64,000 nt of DNA from Fervidobacterium pennivorans (GCF_001644665.1 NZ_CP011393.1:620001-684000); one strand, 5' to 3'; positions 47,868 through 57,187 are shown, counted from the stretch's first letter. Notes: a model not told the origin generated them from the sequence alone. Translations and numbers: made by a program.

Positions 47868-48794
47868 ATGTCTAAAAACCCAAAAGTTCATTTTATACCA
47901 CCTAAACCTCCAAAACGAGAGAAAAGAGTAGGTATTTACTGCCGGGTCAGTAGTAATAGTTTTGAACAATTGAAAAGCCTTACTGCTCAAGTATCTGCCC
48001 TTACAAGGGTAACTGCGGCCACGCCTCAATGGTTACTTGTTGATGTTTATATGGATATTGCCTCTGGGAAAACCGGTTCTTCTCGCAAAGAGTTCTCTCG
48101 TATGCTTGAAGATTGCAACTCCCATAATCTAGATATAATACTCACTAAGAGTATTAGCCGATTTGGTAGAGATACAGTGGATACACTTGAAGCATTAAAT
48201 CAACTAAAAACGTTAGGAGTTCGTGTAATATTTGAGCAAGAAGATCTAGATACTGCAAATACAGATAGTGACCTTATGATATCTATCATCGAAGCTATTG
48301 CACAGGCGGAAAATGAATCTAGAAGTGATAATATAAAATGGGGTATTAAACAAAGAGCGGCACAAGGCACTTCAAAGCTGTATAACCGTAAATGTTATGG
48401 CTATAAAAATGATGTTGATGGCAGTCTTATTATAGATGATGAAGAGGCTAAAAATGTACAGCTAATATTTGATTTTTACCTTCAAGGCAAAAGTATTATA
48501 GGAATAATTGAAGAGTTAGAAAAGCTTGGTATTAAATCCCCAACTGGAAAAGATAAGTGGAGTAAAAGGACAATTGATGTAATGTTAAGTAATGAAAAAT
48601 ATATAGGAATAGTTCGACTATTAAATTCAGGGAAGTACGAAGCTCATTATATTTCTGAAGATAATAATCCTTCTATTATAAGTGATGAACAGTTTAAGGC
48701 AGTACAGATTGAGAAGGCAAATAGAAGTAATGTTATAAAGGGTGAAGATGGCAACCAGAGAAAAAATAAAAAGTACAGTTCTAAGAGAAAATAG
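47868..48794 (+). CDS. Serine recombinase (resolvase/invertase-type N-terminus)
   Basis: 308 residues. Resolvase domain with the nucleophile in GIYCRVSSNS, and YMDIASGKTGSSRKEF and SISRFGRDTVDTLEAL as in site-specific serine recombinases. A Recombinase domain (AAQGTSKLYNRKCYGYK, SIIGIIEELEKLGIKSPTG, MLSNEKYIG) follows. The protein ends soon after this domain, so it lacks the coiled-coil C-terminus of large integrases and may be truncated or of a short class. GGAGG site. It is the likely driver of the 47263-49887 insertion. Confidence 0.85.
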   Translation: MSKNPKVHFIPPKPPKREKRVGIYCRVSSNSFEQLKSLTAQVSALTRVTAATPQWLLVDVYMDIASGKTGSSRKEFSRMLEDCNSHNLDIILTKSISRFGRDTVDTLEALNQLKTLGVRVIFEQEDLDTANTDSDLMISIIEAIAQAENESRSDNIKWGIKQRAAQGTSKLYNRKCYGYKNDVDGSLIIDDEEAKNVQLIFDFYLQGKSIIGIIEELEKLGIKSPTGKDKWSKRTIDVMLSNEKYIGIVRLLNSGKYEAHYISEDNNPSIISDEQFKAVQIEKANRSNVIKGEDGNQRKNKKYSSKRK

Positions 48795-48823
48795 CAAATT
48801 TGGATTTATGGAGGTTATTTGGA

Positions 48824-49690
48824 TTGAAAAAAATGAAAAATAATAATAAATCAAAAAGAATCATCATAATTACAATTCTAATCTTATTGGCTGTTTTTGG
48901 AGGTATAACCGTCTGGGGTAATCTTACAGTAGGCACCACTCGTTATAAGATAACTTTGGAGCGTTTGCCAGTTGCATTTGAAGGATATAAGATTGCACAG
49001 ATTGCAGATTTGCATAATTCAGAATTTGGAGAGGATAATTCGAAAACAATTAAAATCTTGAAAGAGGAGAATCCTGATATCATTGTTATTACTGGTGATC
49101 TGGTAGATTCAAATCACATGGACATAGACATTGCAATAAAGTTTATTCAACAGGCGGTAAAAATTTCTCCGTGCTATTATGTGACAGGCAACCATGAGGC
49201 ATGGATTGGAGATATCTACTATGAACTGGAAGAACAATTGCTCGACGCAGGTGTCACTGTATTACGTGATGAGGTGATTACAATATCGAATGATAAAGAC
49301 AGCATTCAACTGATTGGTTTGGACGATCCTGATTTTTCAGATCAGGCTCCTTACCTTCAAGAGAGCATGCTAGAGGCTAAACTTTACAATATGAATTTAA
49401 AAGATGGGTTCAAGATTTTATTGTCGCACAGACCAGAATTCTTTGGAGTATATGTAAAAAATGACATTGATTTAGTTCTCAGTGGTCATGCACATGGCGG
49501 GCAGTTCAGAATTCCTTTTATAGGGGGCGTTATTGCTCCAAATCAGGGGTTTTTCCCAAAATATGATGCAGGAGAATATCATGAAGCCAATACTACGATG
49601 ATTGTCAGTCGTGGTATTGGAAACAGCATAATTCCTGTAAGAATTAATAACAGGCCAGAAGTGGTTATTGTCCAATTATATTCTCAATGA
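48824..49690 (+). CDS. Membrane-anchored calcineurin-like metallophosphoesterase
   Basis: 288 residues. One N-terminal transmembrane helix (IIIITILILLAVFGGITVW), then the full two-metal set: IADLHNSEF, VITGDLVDS, VTGNHEAW, LLSHRPEFF and GHAHGGQFR. It resembles the YkuE-type group that acts on phospholipid headgroup-like or nucleotide phosphates outside the membrane. TTG at 48824 follows GGAGG; ATG 48833 is possible. It is the main cargo gene of the recombinase element. Confidence 0.85.
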   Translation: MKKMKNNNKSKRIIIITILILLAVFGGITVWGNLTVGTTRYKITLERLPVAFEGYKIAQIADLHNSEFGEDNSKTIKILKEENPDIIVITGDLVDSNHMDIDIAIKFIQQAVKISPCYYVTGNHEAWIGDIYYELEEQLLDAGVTVLRDEVITISNDKDSIQLIGLDDPDFSDQAPYLQESMLEAKLYNMNLKDGFKILLSHRPEFFGVYVKNDIDLVLSGHAHGGQFRIPFIGGVIAPNQGFFPKYDAGEYHEANTTMIVSRGIGNSIIPVRINNRPEVVIVQLYSQ

Positions 49691-49848
49691 TAAAACCTAG
49701 CTTACAGGGTCTTTTGAAGCATAAAAACAAAATAGCCTACTTTCTTAAAGGTAAGCATAGATGACATAGAAAAGAAAAACGACGAGTAAACATTGATAAA
49801 TAAAGATATCTTACGATTTATTGACTTATTCCATAAATAGCCTAAGTA

Positions 49849-49893
49849 TTTCACGTTGAGACGGTGGTCTTGATGTCGCGGGTAGATAAGTAA
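49849..49893 (+). pseudogene. 3'-terminal fragment of an RlmD/TrmA-type gene
   Basis: The frame reads VFHVETVVLMSRVDK then stop, against TYHVETVVLMSRV at the end of the intact gene. Codon changes in the shared part are almost all silent (CAT/CAC, GTA/GTC, TCA AGG/TCG CGG). Nothing upstream matches rlmD. It is either the displaced original gene end after integration, or the tail of a diverged paralogue. Confidence 0.6.
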
Positions 49894-50018
49894 GAGTGTA
49901 GAAAAGCCTTGAAATAAGGGCTTTCCGGGGTTAGAGCGCAATAATCCGATGAGTAAAAATCATGAAAATATCGGCTCAAGGGAACAAGTCCAAAGGCATG
50001 ATTTCGAACGTGACAGAG

Positions 50019-50089
50019 CGATTTAGATAACATACGTTTGCGTGTGGTCGATTTAGATAACGTGGGCTTGAAGTGGTCGATTTAGATGC
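50019..50089 (+). repeat. Three copies of GTCGATTTAGATA-like motif at 29-30 nt spacing
   Basis: CGATTTAGATA/G starts at 50019, 50049 and 50078, preceded in two cases by GGT. Multiple subterminal repeats of this kind mark IS21-family ends, where the transposase binds. An IS21 istA remnant lies on the minus strand further on, so this is probably its far end. Confidence 0.5.
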
Positions 50090-50139
50090 CATTTTTCAAG
50101 TTTCCAAATTAGATATCTTGGGAGCAAGGAGTTGTGTAA

Positions 50140-50700
50140 ATGGGGAGAAACTATAATGTTATTGAAATTATAAAAGTATATATTTTGGGGAGCATAGCCT
50201 ATTTAATTGGCGGTATCACTTCTTTATCGTTTGAATGGATCAGAGAAAATACATTTTTATATCCAAGAGTACCGTTAATTGCTGCAGGTTTGGGTGGCTT
50301 ATTAGTAGGAATTTTGCTTAATGGATGTAGAAAACAAGACTTGCTCAGATTCTTGATCATATCAATTACTTCATATTTGGCAGTAATTCTTATCAATTTT
50401 ATGTTGTTGACGAGCACATTTGGGCAAGAGTTTTCATTAGCCCAAATCGTATTTCGAATTATGCTACCTGTTATTGTTTACAGTGTAGTCTTTGGAATTC
50501 AATTGCACGGATGGCAATCGATACCCCACTTTTTGATTTCGAGCTTTTTTTCAACGTTGCCAATTTTAATACTCGTTTTTGTTTTCTACTTAAATAAAAA
50601 TACACCATTAGGCTTTGAAAGCCTTTGGATGTACATCTCTTTAGGTGCCTCTGTTGCTGTATCTATAAAGTCCTACAATATAGCAGATGTCAAGGACTAA
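50140..50700 (+). CDS. Multi-spanning membrane protein of unknown function
   Basis: 186 residues with about five to six hydrophobic helices (for example VPLIAAGLGGLLVGILL, SYLAVILINFMLLTS, LPILILVFVFYL). No catalytic motif is seen. An AAGGAG site precedes the ATG. It lies inside the IS-rich zone between IS21-type repeats and an IS3 remnant, so it may be a passenger or relic host gene. Base composition is typical of the accessory zone. Confidence 0.5.
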   Translation: MGRNYNVIEIIKVYILGSIAYLIGGITSLSFEWIRENTFLYPRVPLIAAGLGGLLVGILLNGCRKQDLLRFLIISITSYLAVILINFMLLTSTFGQEFSLAQIVFRIMLPVIVYSVVFGIQLHGWQSIPHFLISSFFSTLPILILVFVFYLNKNTPLGFESLWMYISLGASVAVSIKSYNIADVKD

Positions 50701-50828
50701 TAAAAGTTTCGGATTTATTCCCAGGATGTAAACATGAGACCTATCGATATCTATCTAGCCCCCTAATAGATTTGGAGAAAAAATGCGTAATATGTTAGCA
50801 TAAATAATAGAAATAGGGGGTAATTGAA

Positions 50829-51083
50829 TTGGCTAAAAAACAATATAGTTTAGAATTTATAGAACAAATAATAAATGAGTGTCAGGAGACTGGTAATGTT
50901 GCAATAGTTGCCCGTAGACATAATATATCAGCAAGTACAATACACACCTGGATTAGTAAAAAACGCCAAAGAGGCTCTGTAGCATCACTACCTAAAACTA
51001 AAGAAGCAAGATATAAGACAATGGAAAAACAATTAAAAGAAATAAGCACTGAAAACGATATGTTAAAACGTCTAATAGCCTAA
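50829..51083 (+). CDS. IS3-type transposase OrfA (HTH)
   Basis: 84 residues: a helix-turn-helix (VAIVARRHNISASTIHTWI) and a C-terminal leucine-zipper-like end (EKQLKEISTENDMLKRLIA). This is the standard OrfA of IS3 elements, which binds the IS ends. The start is TTG at 50829, with GGGGG upstream. The OrfB half downstream is incomplete. Confidence 0.8.
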   Translation: MAKKQYSLEFIEQIINECQETGNVAIVARRHNISASTIHTWISKKRQRGSVASLPKTKEARYKTMEKQLKEISTENDMLKRLIA

Positions 51084-51104
51084 AAATAATTAGATTTAGC
51101 AATT

Positions 51105-51571
51105 TTAAGGGAACTAAGGGATAAGACAAACTCTCGGTAGCCGACAAAGTTGCTATTGCTAAAAGGTGGATCCAAAAAGGATATAGAGTAACTATTGTCC
51201 TTGGCTTTGTCGGTTTATCTTTATCCACCTACTACTGTATTGCTAGAAATAATATAAATAACAAAAATAAAGCACAACAGCATAAACCAGGACGCAAAAT
51301 TTCTGGTTATACCCAGGATAAAAAGGGTAATAAGATACCTGATGAAAGTGTAAAAGAACATCTCTGTGAGCTTATAACTGGTGATGGCTATCCCTATGGT
51401 TATAAGAAGCTGACCACTTGTTTACAAGAGGATTATAAGCTGGTAATTAACCACAAGAAAGTATATAGATTATGTAAAGAACTAGATATTTTGCGTCCCA
51501 AGAGAAAAACATACCCTAATCGTCCCAGGAAGTTAGCTAAACGCGAGAAAATAACTGGCTCCAATCAACTT
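51105..51571 (+). pseudogene. IS3-type transposase OrfB, N-terminal part only
   Basis: The plus frame reads ...SVADKVAIAKRWIQKGYRV, then KPGRKISGY, GDGYPYGYKKLT, INHKKVYRLCKELDIL and REKITGSNQ, which is the pre-catalytic part of IS3 OrfB (HTH_21). It stops where the IS21 remnant begins, so the DDE catalytic core is gone. A frame interruption also lies near 51118-51130. Confidence 0.75.
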
Positions 51572-52766
51572 TCAACAGATTATCAAATTTCTTTAGGTTC
51601 TCCTCACATATCTTGTTAAGCTCTTCTTTTTGACCAACTCTCATTAGCATTAGCTGTTTGTAATCTTCATCGTGATAATTGATACTTTTTTCATCAATAA
51701 CATGTATCCTTAACAGGTTTGTGTTATAATAAATATAAATTTTGTTTTCCACCTCCTTTACTTGGACTGTTTTTCCTATGTATTCGGGTGGAACAGAGTA
51801 TTTACTTCCCTTGTAGTAAATCAGAGAGTCCTTTTGGACTTTAACTGACTTGTAGGAATTTAGGTAACTCTCTATTAACCTTTTGTCTGGCAAGGGTTGT
51901 AAATACTCTTTTTCTTTTTGAAACAGAAGAGCAGGTGGGACTTGAGTTGTTTGATTTGGCTGCATACTGACCTTTGCGTTTATCTCTTTTATTATCCTTA
52001 CTAAGTCCTCTTCTGTTTCAAATTCACCCTGTTATGGCAGTATCCAATCTATAAACTTGTTTGCTGCTTCAACTTTTCCTTTTGTGTACGAATGTCTTGG
52101 TTTGCACAGTTTCACTTCAAACCCAAAGTCTTTTGCAAAACTTTTAAATCTTGAATTTACTTTAATTTTCTCACCTGTTATATCAACAACTGCTGCTGCA
52201 TTGTCAAATAAAATCTCTTTAGGTACTCCGCCTATATCTTTGAATATTCTTATTAGACTTTCTATTAATTCTTCTTGAGTTTTTGTCCTGTTTATCTCAA
52301 AGCAGCAATATCTTGAATAACCTAATTTAAAATCAAGAACATTAATAACAAACTCCTCTCCATTTCTTGAGACAAGCTTTATATTCTCTTTCCAATCAAC
52401 TTGCGCTTGCTCACCTGGATCTGTCTCAAATCTTGGGTGACCTTTTACTTTCTTCTCTGGCTTTAATCCTTTTTTCTTAACATACTTATTGAAATTTGAG
52501 TATGTTCCTATTGTCTCATCTTTTGATTTTAAATACTCATAAACACCCTTGACTGTAACTCCTTTGATAGCAAGCTTTGATTTTATCTCATCATAGTATT
52601 TGTCCAATTTACTTGGTTTATTTCTATTCTTAGGTTTTCCTTCATAACCCTCATAATACTTTTTTACTGTTCTTCTGTCTATCCCATATATTCTTGCAAG
52701 TTCTGAAAAGTTAGGTTTCATTTTCATCGCCCTTATCATGTTTAAATGTGCTGTTAAGTTCTGCAT
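51537..52766 (-). pseudogene. IS21-type transposase IstA, interrupted by an in-frame stop
   Basis: The N-terminal part has the HTH (SELARIYGIDRRTVKKYYEG) and the DDE core start (VDWKENIKL, LDFKLGYSRY, ILFDNAAAVVDI, KGKVEAANKFIDWILP). Then CCA-TAA-CAG gives a stop at 52034-52032, with the same frame continuing as QGEFETEEDL to the C-terminal domain (SVPPEYIGKTVQVKEVENKIYI). So one base change, not a frameshift, splits it. The 3' end is fused to IS3 sequence and no istB follows. Non-functional. Confidence 0.8.
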
Positions 52767-52864
52767 TTGATATCCCTCCTCACTATGAGAAAGGATATCA
52801 TATCAATGTACAATTTTGTACATCCTTATATTCCACTTTCAGTACATTTTTATTTTATCATTAA

Positions 52865-53458
52865 CACGTCGTTATAGACTTTCGAGTTGATGAGATCGAT
52901 TTCGATGTGGTCAACGTGGATAACGTAACCGGTGGTTATCTGGCTATGAAATATCTTTACGACCACGGACACAGAGATATATTGTTTATCCCTGGTCCTG
53001 AGTTATCTCCAGCAGCGCAAGACAGGGAAAAAGGTATTCGCAAGTTCCTCGATAAAATATCAAAGAAAGATGAAGTAAAGGTGTACCTTGGTGAACACCG
53101 TGGGTACGACTCCGAGCATGGATGGGTTAGTGTAACACAACATCTAAACAAATACGGATTGAACTTCACCGCAATATTTGCCGTAAACGATTGGGCGGCT
53201 CTTGGCGCAATAGATGCACTGAAAGATTACGGTATAAAGGTACCTGACGAAGTATCGATAATAGGTTTCGACGATGCACCGTTTGCACAATACACAAACC
53301 CGAGATTAACAACTGTGATGCAACCACGCTGGGAGATGGGCACAACCGCAGCACAACTTTTGATAGAACGTATCCTTGACAAACATCTCAGATTACCAAG
53401 AAACGTTATATTACCCACAAAAATAATCGAACGAGAATCTGTGAAAAAGATAATGTGA
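52865..53458 (+). pseudogene. LacI-family regulator, 5'-truncated
   Basis: About 198 residues of the LacI/GalR effector domain remain: HVVIDFRVDEIDFDVVNVDN, GGYLAMKYLYDHGHRDILFI, AIFAVNDWAALGAIDAL, VPDEVSIIGFDDAPFAQYTNPRLTTV and the end. The HTH and hinge are lost at the IS21 boundary. The coding frame is intact up to the break, so the event may be recent. What sugar operon it ruled is not seen; the RiPP cassette is convergent to it. Confidence 0.8.
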
Positions 53459-53471
53459 TCATATGAAAACA

Positions 53472-53522
53472 AAACCATCCCCGGAAAGATTGTTTGATAG
53501 TCTCTGGGGATGGTTTATTTTT
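53472..53522. terminator. Bidirectional terminator between lacI fragment and RiPP transporter
   Basis: AAACCATCCCC (53472-53482) pairs with GGGGATGGTTT (53506-53516), with a 23-nt loop and ATTTTT after it. The A-rich left flank gives a U-run for the minus strand too. Confidence 0.75.
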
Positions 53523-53531
53523 GCAAACATT

Positions 53532-54347
53532 TTAAAACCCATGTACTCCTTTTTGGCGTGCTTTGTGTTGGAGTATAACGTAACTCAAGTAACCAGCGAT
53601 AATATAGAGAAAAGATATCACTGTGAAAATCATAAACTCACTTTTCAAATCAAAAATCGTTTTTGTACCCATCAGAAAATGTCTTGATAAATCTAAGCCC
53701 CACGTAAAAGGAAAGACGTACGAAACGTAACGTAAGAACTTCGGTAATACGGTCACTGGAAAGAACATCCCACCTATCAAAGGTGCAGCGTTTCCTACCA
53801 AGCTTACCAGTTCATCGGCGTCCTTTAAAAGTAACGTTAACCCAAAGAAAAGGAAGACAAATCCGAACGATGCAATAATGGAAATAACAAATGAACATAT
53901 AAAAAGTAACAAGTTTAGTGGTTTTATTGTCAATAAATTGCTCAAAAGTGCAAGTATTAATATAGGTACAGATTCTATGGTTACTCTTGAAATGCCGAAC
54001 ACACTCCAAGATAGAATGTACTCAAGTCCGCTCACTGGTGTTAAGAAAATTTCTTCAAATTGTCCTATTCTCATGTAACGTCTCAATGTGAAGATTACTC
54101 CCCACAGAATTTCAACGTAATTCCAGTAGGCAGCACCAAGCGCAAGGTAACCGAAGATATTCGTTGTATTCGATGTCCCATAGAAAAACTTTACGATATT
54201 CGATTTACTACCAAGATAGTACAAGAATAATAACGGAATTATTGTGAGCAATGGCACGAAGAACGAACCGTAAAAATCTATCTTGTACCTTTTAGCCGAA
54301 AGAAATTGTGCTTTAATCAAGTACAAACCTCTTACCATTCTTCCCAT
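53532..54347 (-). CDS. ABC-2 type permease, RiPP cassette (second)
   Basis: 271 residues with six hydrophobic segments in the ABC-2 arrangement (for example FYGSFFVPLLTIIPLLFLYYLG and FGFVFLFFGLTLLLKDADELVSLVGNAAPLIGGMFFPVTVLP). The LIGGMFFPVTVLPKFLRYVSYVFPFTW tract is the typical ABC-2 signature. It overlaps the first permease by 16 nt and ends the operon. The pair is likely to export the modified peptide or confer self-protection. Confidence 0.85.
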   Translation of the reverse strand: MGRMVRGLYLIKAQFLSAKRYKIDFYGSFFVPLLTIIPLLFLYYLGSKSNIVKFFYGTSNTTNIFGYLALGAAYWNYVEILWGVIFTLRRYMRIGQFEEIFLTPVSGLEYILSWSVFGISRVTIESVPILILALLSNLLTIKPLNLLLFICSFVISIIASFGFVFLFFGLTLLLKDADELVSLVGNAAPLIGGMFFPVTVLPKFLRYVSYVFPFTWGLDLSRHFLMGTKTIFDLKSEFMIFTVISFLYIIAGYLSYVILQHKARQKGVHGF

Positions 54348-55120
54348 TCTCCTTTTTGCCTTATCAAGTGTTCTGCTTTTTTCAACATCGCAACACCGAC
54401 AACAAGATACACTACACTAATGATACTCACTGTAAGTAAATTAAAGAAAAACTTCGTAACATCGTTGGAGTTTAAGATTACCCTTCCAGCTTCGATTAAA
54501 TACGTTAATGGCAGTAAGTAACTTGCTATACGAATATAGAACGGGAAATTGCTAACAGGATTTACCATACCAGATAGAAGACCTATTCCGTACTGAATCG
54601 AATAATTTAAAGTTCCGATGCGTTTGTACAGAAGATTCAAACCAGCAAAAAATATCGAAAAGAAAGTAATATAAAGCCCACTCACAAGTAACAATAAAAA
54701 GAAATAGAACGATAAATAAATATCTATGCCAAGCAACCAAAAAAACAAGAGTGTGAAAAGTGTTATGTACAAATTCATAATGAATGTATCAATTGCTTTT
54801 GAAAATAAAAATGCAACTGTGGAAATCGGTGATAAAACAATTGTTACAAGTGTTCCTTCCATACGTTCTTCCGAAAAGCCATCACCAACACCGAAAAAGT
54901 ATTGATTCAACCAATACCAAAGGAGTGTACCAATAAGTATGTTGTTTACTATATCTTGCTGAGTTGTTATCTTTGCACTGAAAACGTACGGTGCAATCAT
55001 AAAAAATGGAGTGAGCGCCATATTTATCCAGACAAATTTGTACTTCCTACGCACTTTCAAGTCTTTCATCGCTAAGATAAACACACTTTTTAAAGTATCC
55101 AGCACGTTCTTCACCTTCAT
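54332..55120 (-). CDS. ABC-2 type permease, RiPP cassette (first)
   Basis: 262 residues, six hydrophobic helices, with GLLSGMVNPVSNFPFYIRIASYLLPLTYLIEA as the ABC-2 signature and GDGFSEERMEGTLVTIVLSPIS in the cytoplasmic loop. It is distinct in sequence from the second permease, so a heterodimer with the shared ATPase is expected. It overlaps the ATPase stop by 4 nt. Confidence 0.85.
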   Translation of the reverse strand: MKVKNVLDTLKSVFILAMKDLKVRRKYKFVWINMALTPFFMIAPYVFSAKITTQQDIVNNILIGTLLWYWLNQYFFGVGDGFSEERMEGTLVTIVLSPISTVAFLFSKAIDTFIMNLYITLFTLLFFWLLGIDIYLSFYFFLLLLVSGLYITFFSIFFAGLNLLYKRIGTLNYSIQYGIGLLSGMVNPVSNFPFYIRIASYLLPLTYLIEAGRVILNSNDVTKFFFNLLTVSIISVVYLVVGVAMLKKAEHLIRQKGEWEEW

Positions 55121-55854
55121 TCGTTTTCAGCATATTCGGAAGATTGCAAAAAGAGTTCAGAAAGCTGGTTGTAAACATCTTTACTTGCGAAAATATCACC
55201 GTACCTTGAAATAAGCTCAATTTTTCCATTTTTCAGAAGTACTATCTTTGCATCCTCACTCAAATTGTGCAGTATGTGACTTACCATAACGACAGTCACA
55301 CCATCTTTGCTCGACTTTTCTAAAAAAGAATTAACCTGAATGACGGCGTTAACATCGAGACCATTCAAAATCTCATCTATGAAGAGAATCTTTGGTTGAT
55401 GAATTAAAGCTTTACAAAGTAACAATTTCTTACGCATTCCAGTTGAATAATCTTCAACGAGCTTATCTTTGTCATCGTATAAACCAAAAAAGTTAAGTAA
55501 CTCTTCGGCACGTTCTATTCGCTTCTTTTTTGGAACATTGTAAATTCCACCGAATATGTCAAGGTTTTCCCAAGCCGTTAGCTTCCAATATAAACTTCTT
55601 TCGTTAGCAAGCACAACACCGATATACCTTGCGAGTTTTTTCCAGTGCTTTTTTACGTCAAAACCTAAGATGTTCACTTCACCTTCATCTGGTAAAAGTA
55701 AACCTACCATGATTCGCAAAAGCGTACTCTTACCAGCGCCGTTTGGACCTACCAATACGGTGAATTCACCTTCTGAAATGTTCAAACTTACATTTTCAAG
55801 CACTCTTTGGTCTCCAAAGGATTTACTAACACCTTTCAATAAAACAAGACTCAA
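55117..55854 (-). CDS. ABC transporter ATPase, RiPP cassette
   Basis: 245 residues. Walker A VGPNGAGKSTLLRI, signature YSTGMRKKLLLCKAL, Walker B ILFIDEILNGLD and the H-loop His in VSHILHNL. No C39 peptidase domain is fused, so leader removal, if any, needs another protease. Its start overlaps the maturase stop by 4 nt (ATGA), which ties transporter and maturase into one translation unit. Confidence 0.92.
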   Translation of the reverse strand: MSLVLLKGVSKSFGDQRVLENVSLNISEGEFTVLVGPNGAGKSTLLRIMVGLLLPDEGEVNILGFDVKKHWKKLARYIGVVLANERSLYWKLTAWENLDIFGGIYNVPKKKRIERAEELLNFFGLYDDKDKLVEDYSTGMRKKLLLCKALIHQPKILFIDEILNGLDVNAVIQVNSFLEKSSKDGVTVVMVSHILHNLSEDAKIVLLKNGKIELISRYGDIFASKDVYNQLSELFLQSSEYAENE

Positions 55855-57098
55855 GGAACGATCACCCTTTCTTGATTTAATACATATAATTCAATTAAAT
55901 CTGAACTATACAATGTTTCTAAAAATTCTTTCCAACAATCTTTCGGAGTTTGCTTTAAAAATGAGTTGTATTTACAGCCACCATCACAAATTGGAAGAAA
56001 AGTACAACTCATACAAGTTTTATCATGAGAAATGGATTCTAAGAAATTAGCATATTTTTTAATGAATATCTCTTCGTTAGACATTATCTCTTCGTAATTT
56101 GCGATTTTGAAATTACTTACTCCAATTCCAGAAATACAATTGTATACATCACCATTCGGAGCTAAGACAAGGTCGGATTCTTTTTTGTATGTGCAAGGCC
56201 AAACATTTAGAAAATCGATGATCCTAAAGCCAAAATTAATCACAGATTTGACTGCTTCAACGTATTTTTCGGCGTACTCTTTTTGACAAATATTGATTCC
56301 TTTTAATGATAATCCACCATTTTCTGGATTCGTTAATAAACCAATATTAAAAATAACCCTTTCTGATAATACTTTCACTCCGAATATCTCAACGAGCTCG
56401 TCTAGCATCTTCTTGTAATAAAAATTAGAGTTTGTCTCATCTAAAACGGTATGAATCACCACAGTTGAATTTGAATAACAAAATATTTTACTCATGTTAT
56501 CCATTATTCTGTCCCAACTACTTGCCCCATCTTTTCGTGGACGTCTTGCATTATGGAGCTCTCTTGGACCATCTAATGTCAACTGAATAACTCCAAATTT
56601 TCTGTGGTTTAATATTGAAAACAAATCATCAAAAACAAAATTTCCATTTGATATTATATTAAACTGTTTAAACTTTTCTTCAGATTCAATTTGTTCAAGA
56701 ACCTGCTGCAAATAATCAATTTTTAGCGAAGGTTCCCCGCCAAAAAATGTAATAATAAATGATTTTGGATTGAAGATACTGAGAAGTTTTCTGTAAAGTT
56801 CCACTTTCTTCACAGTTTCAATTTCCAGTTGGGTTTTGTCTATTTTTGGTCCATTTTGCATGCAATATACACAACTTAAATTACAATCATAGGTAATTGC
56901 ATCTGTTATTGACAAAGTATCGTTTGAATATTTTATCTTATTATTAATATAATTCATTAATGCAATTCTTTCATCTGAATCATAACTTTCGAATTTTGTG
57001 TTCAATGAGTTCTTATTTACTATCTTAATTTCACGCATTAAAAGATCATAATATATTATCTTATCATATTTATCAATTTTTACAACAAATCTACTCAT
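55851..57098 (-). CDS. SPASM-domain radical SAM peptide maturase
   Basis: 415 residues. The radical SAM motif is CNLSCVYC near residue 70. A PqqE-like barrel (FFGGEPSLK, FNIISNGNF, IQLTLDGPRELHNARRP) follows. The C-terminal SPASM domain holds CISG, then CMSCTFLPICDGGC and a late Cys, enough for two auxiliary Fe-S clusters. Such enzymes install thioether or C-C crosslinks, or epimerise residues, in ribosomal peptides. It has a GGGAGGA ribosome site. A 32-residue candidate substrate is encoded 108 nt upstream. Very AT-rich, unlike the nfn genes, which suggests transfer. Confidence 0.92.
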   Translation of the reverse strand: MSRFVVKIDKYDKIIYYDLLMREIKIVNKNSLNTKFESYDSDERIALMNYINNKIKYSNDTLSITDAITYDCNLSCVYCMQNGPKIDKTQLEIETVKKVELYRKLLSIFNPKSFIITFFGGEPSLKIDYLQQVLEQIESEEKFKQFNIISNGNFVFDDLFSILNHRKFGVIQLTLDGPRELHNARRPRKDGASSWDRIMDNMSKIFCYSNSTVVIHTVLDETNSNFYYKKMLDELVEIFGVKVLSERVIFNIGLLTNPENGGLSLKGINICQKEYAEKYVEAVKSVINFGFRIIDFLNVWPCTYKKESDLVLAPNGDVYNCISGIGVSNFKIANYEEIMSNEEIFIKKYANFLESISHDKTCMSCTFLPICDGGCKYNSFLKQTPKDCWKEFLETLYSSDLIELYVLNQERVIVP

Positions 57099-57173
57099 TT
57101 CGGTTCCTCCCTATTTCGAATTTCAGTTATTTATTCTGAAATTCAAGTCTTCTAATTCGATCCAATAAAATAT

Positions 57174-57187
57174 TAGACCCGGGTCTA
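57174..57187 (-). promoter_or_regulatory. 14-bp palindrome between precursor and maturase genes
   Basis: TAGACCCGGGTCTA is perfectly symmetric, and an AT-rich tail (ATATTTTATT) follows on the minus strand. It lies 19 nt after the precursor stop. It could be a weak terminator or processing site that yields more precursor mRNA than maturase mRNA. Confidence 0.4.

Larger units (their letters stand above)
49691..50139. other. Intergenic stretch with rlmD remnant and IS ends
   Basis: 449 nt without an intact gene. It contains the 3' remnant of an rlmD-like gene (49849-49893), a weak hairpin (AAAGCC/GGCTTT around 49902-49925), a 24-codon reading frame from ATG 49949 that ends at the first IS21-type repeat, and three spaced repeats (50019-50089). 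Confidence 0.5.

Noticed and set aside
49949-50026. 24-codon frame starting ATGAGTAAAAATCATG
   Set aside because: No recognisable family and it ends in the first IS21-type repeat. It might be the start of a gene cut by the IS, but nothing more can be supported.
50019-50089. CRISPR-like spacing of three short repeats
   Set aside because: Only about 11-14 bp repeated, three copies, no cas genes; fits insertion-sequence end repeats better.
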